From Clostridium sp. C8-1-8 (lineage in GTDB: Bacteria > Bacillota > Clostridia > Clostridiales > Clostridiaceae), in the NCBI RefSeq assembly GCF_009928445.1, contig NZ_JAABNO010000002.1, forward strand, positions 62,001 to 126,000: a DNA stretch of 64,000 nucleotides, in the 5' to 3' direction. Positions 63,812 to 64,000 of this stretch are shown here, in pieces; position 1 is the stretch's first letter, and each line of letters begins with the position of its first letter. The notes under the pieces are model-generated. The model saw only the letters and a program-made list of their open reading frames with translations, ran no database searches and had not been told where the DNA came from. The position numbers and the translations under genes were made by a program.

Positions 63812-64000
63812 ATGGACTATAAAAGAGAACTAGAAAGATTGAATGAATATCAAAGAGAAGCAGTACTAGACGAAAGTGAAGCCTGCATTGTAAAAGCAAA
63901 TGTGGGAAGTGGCAAGACCACAGTACTGACTTCAAAGGTTATGTATCTTCACTATGGAAAGAACGTAAGCTATAAAGACATGATTGTTCTAACCTTTACT
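63812..64000 (+). CDS. UvrD/Rep-like helicase, N-terminal part (runs off the window)
   Basis: The 63 visible codons begin MDYKRELERLNEYQREAVLD, then Walker A ANVGSGKTTVLTSKVMYL and DMIVLTFT (motif Ia), the start of a superfamily 1A helicase. AGGAGG lies 6 nt before the ATG, which is 9 nt after the preceding helicase gene, so the two are very likely one operon. The rest of the protein is outside the window, so the subfamily cannot be told. Confidence 0.85.
   Translation, partial: MDYKRELERLNEYQREAVLDESEACIVKANVGSGKTTVLTSKVMYLHYGKNVSYKDMIVLTFT

Noticed and set aside
1..64000. CRISPR arrays, tRNA or rRNA genes
   Set aside because: No regularly spaced direct repeats and no T-loop or rRNA signature sequences were seen. 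rnpB and the ribosomal protein genes are the only RNA-machinery loci found.

Overview
The window is AT-rich chromosome from an endospore-forming Firmicute, most likely Clostridium sensu stricto. The evidence is the sigF operon (spoIIAA-spoIIAB-sigF), a three-gene spoVAC-D-E operon, gpr, spoIIP, yqfC-yqfD and a CotS-like gene, together with strong GGAGG ribosome sites, frequent TTG/GTG starts and A/T-rich codon use. No species call is possible from the sequence alone.

Layout. 1-5000: the end of a membrane protein gene, deoC with an operator-like palindrome in its promoter, a WG-repeat protein on the minus strand, and a Lon-like protease whose ATPase motifs are missing. 5000-8900: the sigF operon and spoVAC-D-E; spoIIAA and spoVAD each have a stem-loop between the Shine-Dalgarno sequence and the start codon. 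9178-11757: a P-type ATPase homologue in which the phosphorylation Asp and several other catalytic motifs are lost. 12000-31000: a conserved block, comEC-holA-rpsT(-)-gpr-spoIIP-hypothetical-lepA-hemW-hrcA(CIRCE)-grpE-dnaK-dnaJ-(small minus-strand gene)-prmA-rsmE-mtaB-HIT. 31300-41300: rpsU-yqeY, then yqfC-yqfD-pgpH-ybeY-dgkA/PAP2-cdd-era-recO-DUF4342-ccpN-like; phoH is not in its usual place after yqfD. 41371-52600: ppdK, cotS-like(-), the macromolecular synthesis cluster dgt-dnaG-sigA, a PH-domain membrane protein, trmK and a Nif3-like gene. 53100-55060: an AIM24 protein, a small membrane protein and the RNase P RNA gene. 55060-64000 is more accessory: an IS30 transposase remnant, a frameshifted M50-type membrane protease, a DUF1016/YhcG nuclease carrying two perfect palindromes, an SDR, an MBL hydrolase, an MrfA-like helicase and the start of a UvrD-like helicase.

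The genes are mostly housekeeping and sporulation functions. The sigF operon sets the forespore programme, spoVA proteins move dipicolinic acid, gpr degrades SASPs on germination, and spoIIP acts in engulfment. The heat-shock operon is controlled by HrcA/CIRCE. The translation set (lepA, prmA, rsmE, mtaB, rpsU, rpsT, era, ybeY, trmK, rnpB) is spread between them.

Two families of palindromic intergenic repeats recur. R1 has four copies (21.7, 44.3, 52.6 and 54.3 kb) and R2 has four copies (8.9, 11.8, 16.7 and 45.6 kb); each has short and long forms. The observations most worth following are the inactivated P-type ATPase next to spoVA, the paired palindromes in the DUF1016 gene, the (AT)6 frameshift in the M50 gene, and the SD-hairpin-start arrangement in sporulation genes. 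I found no CRISPR array, no tRNA or rRNA gene and no intact insertion sequence.
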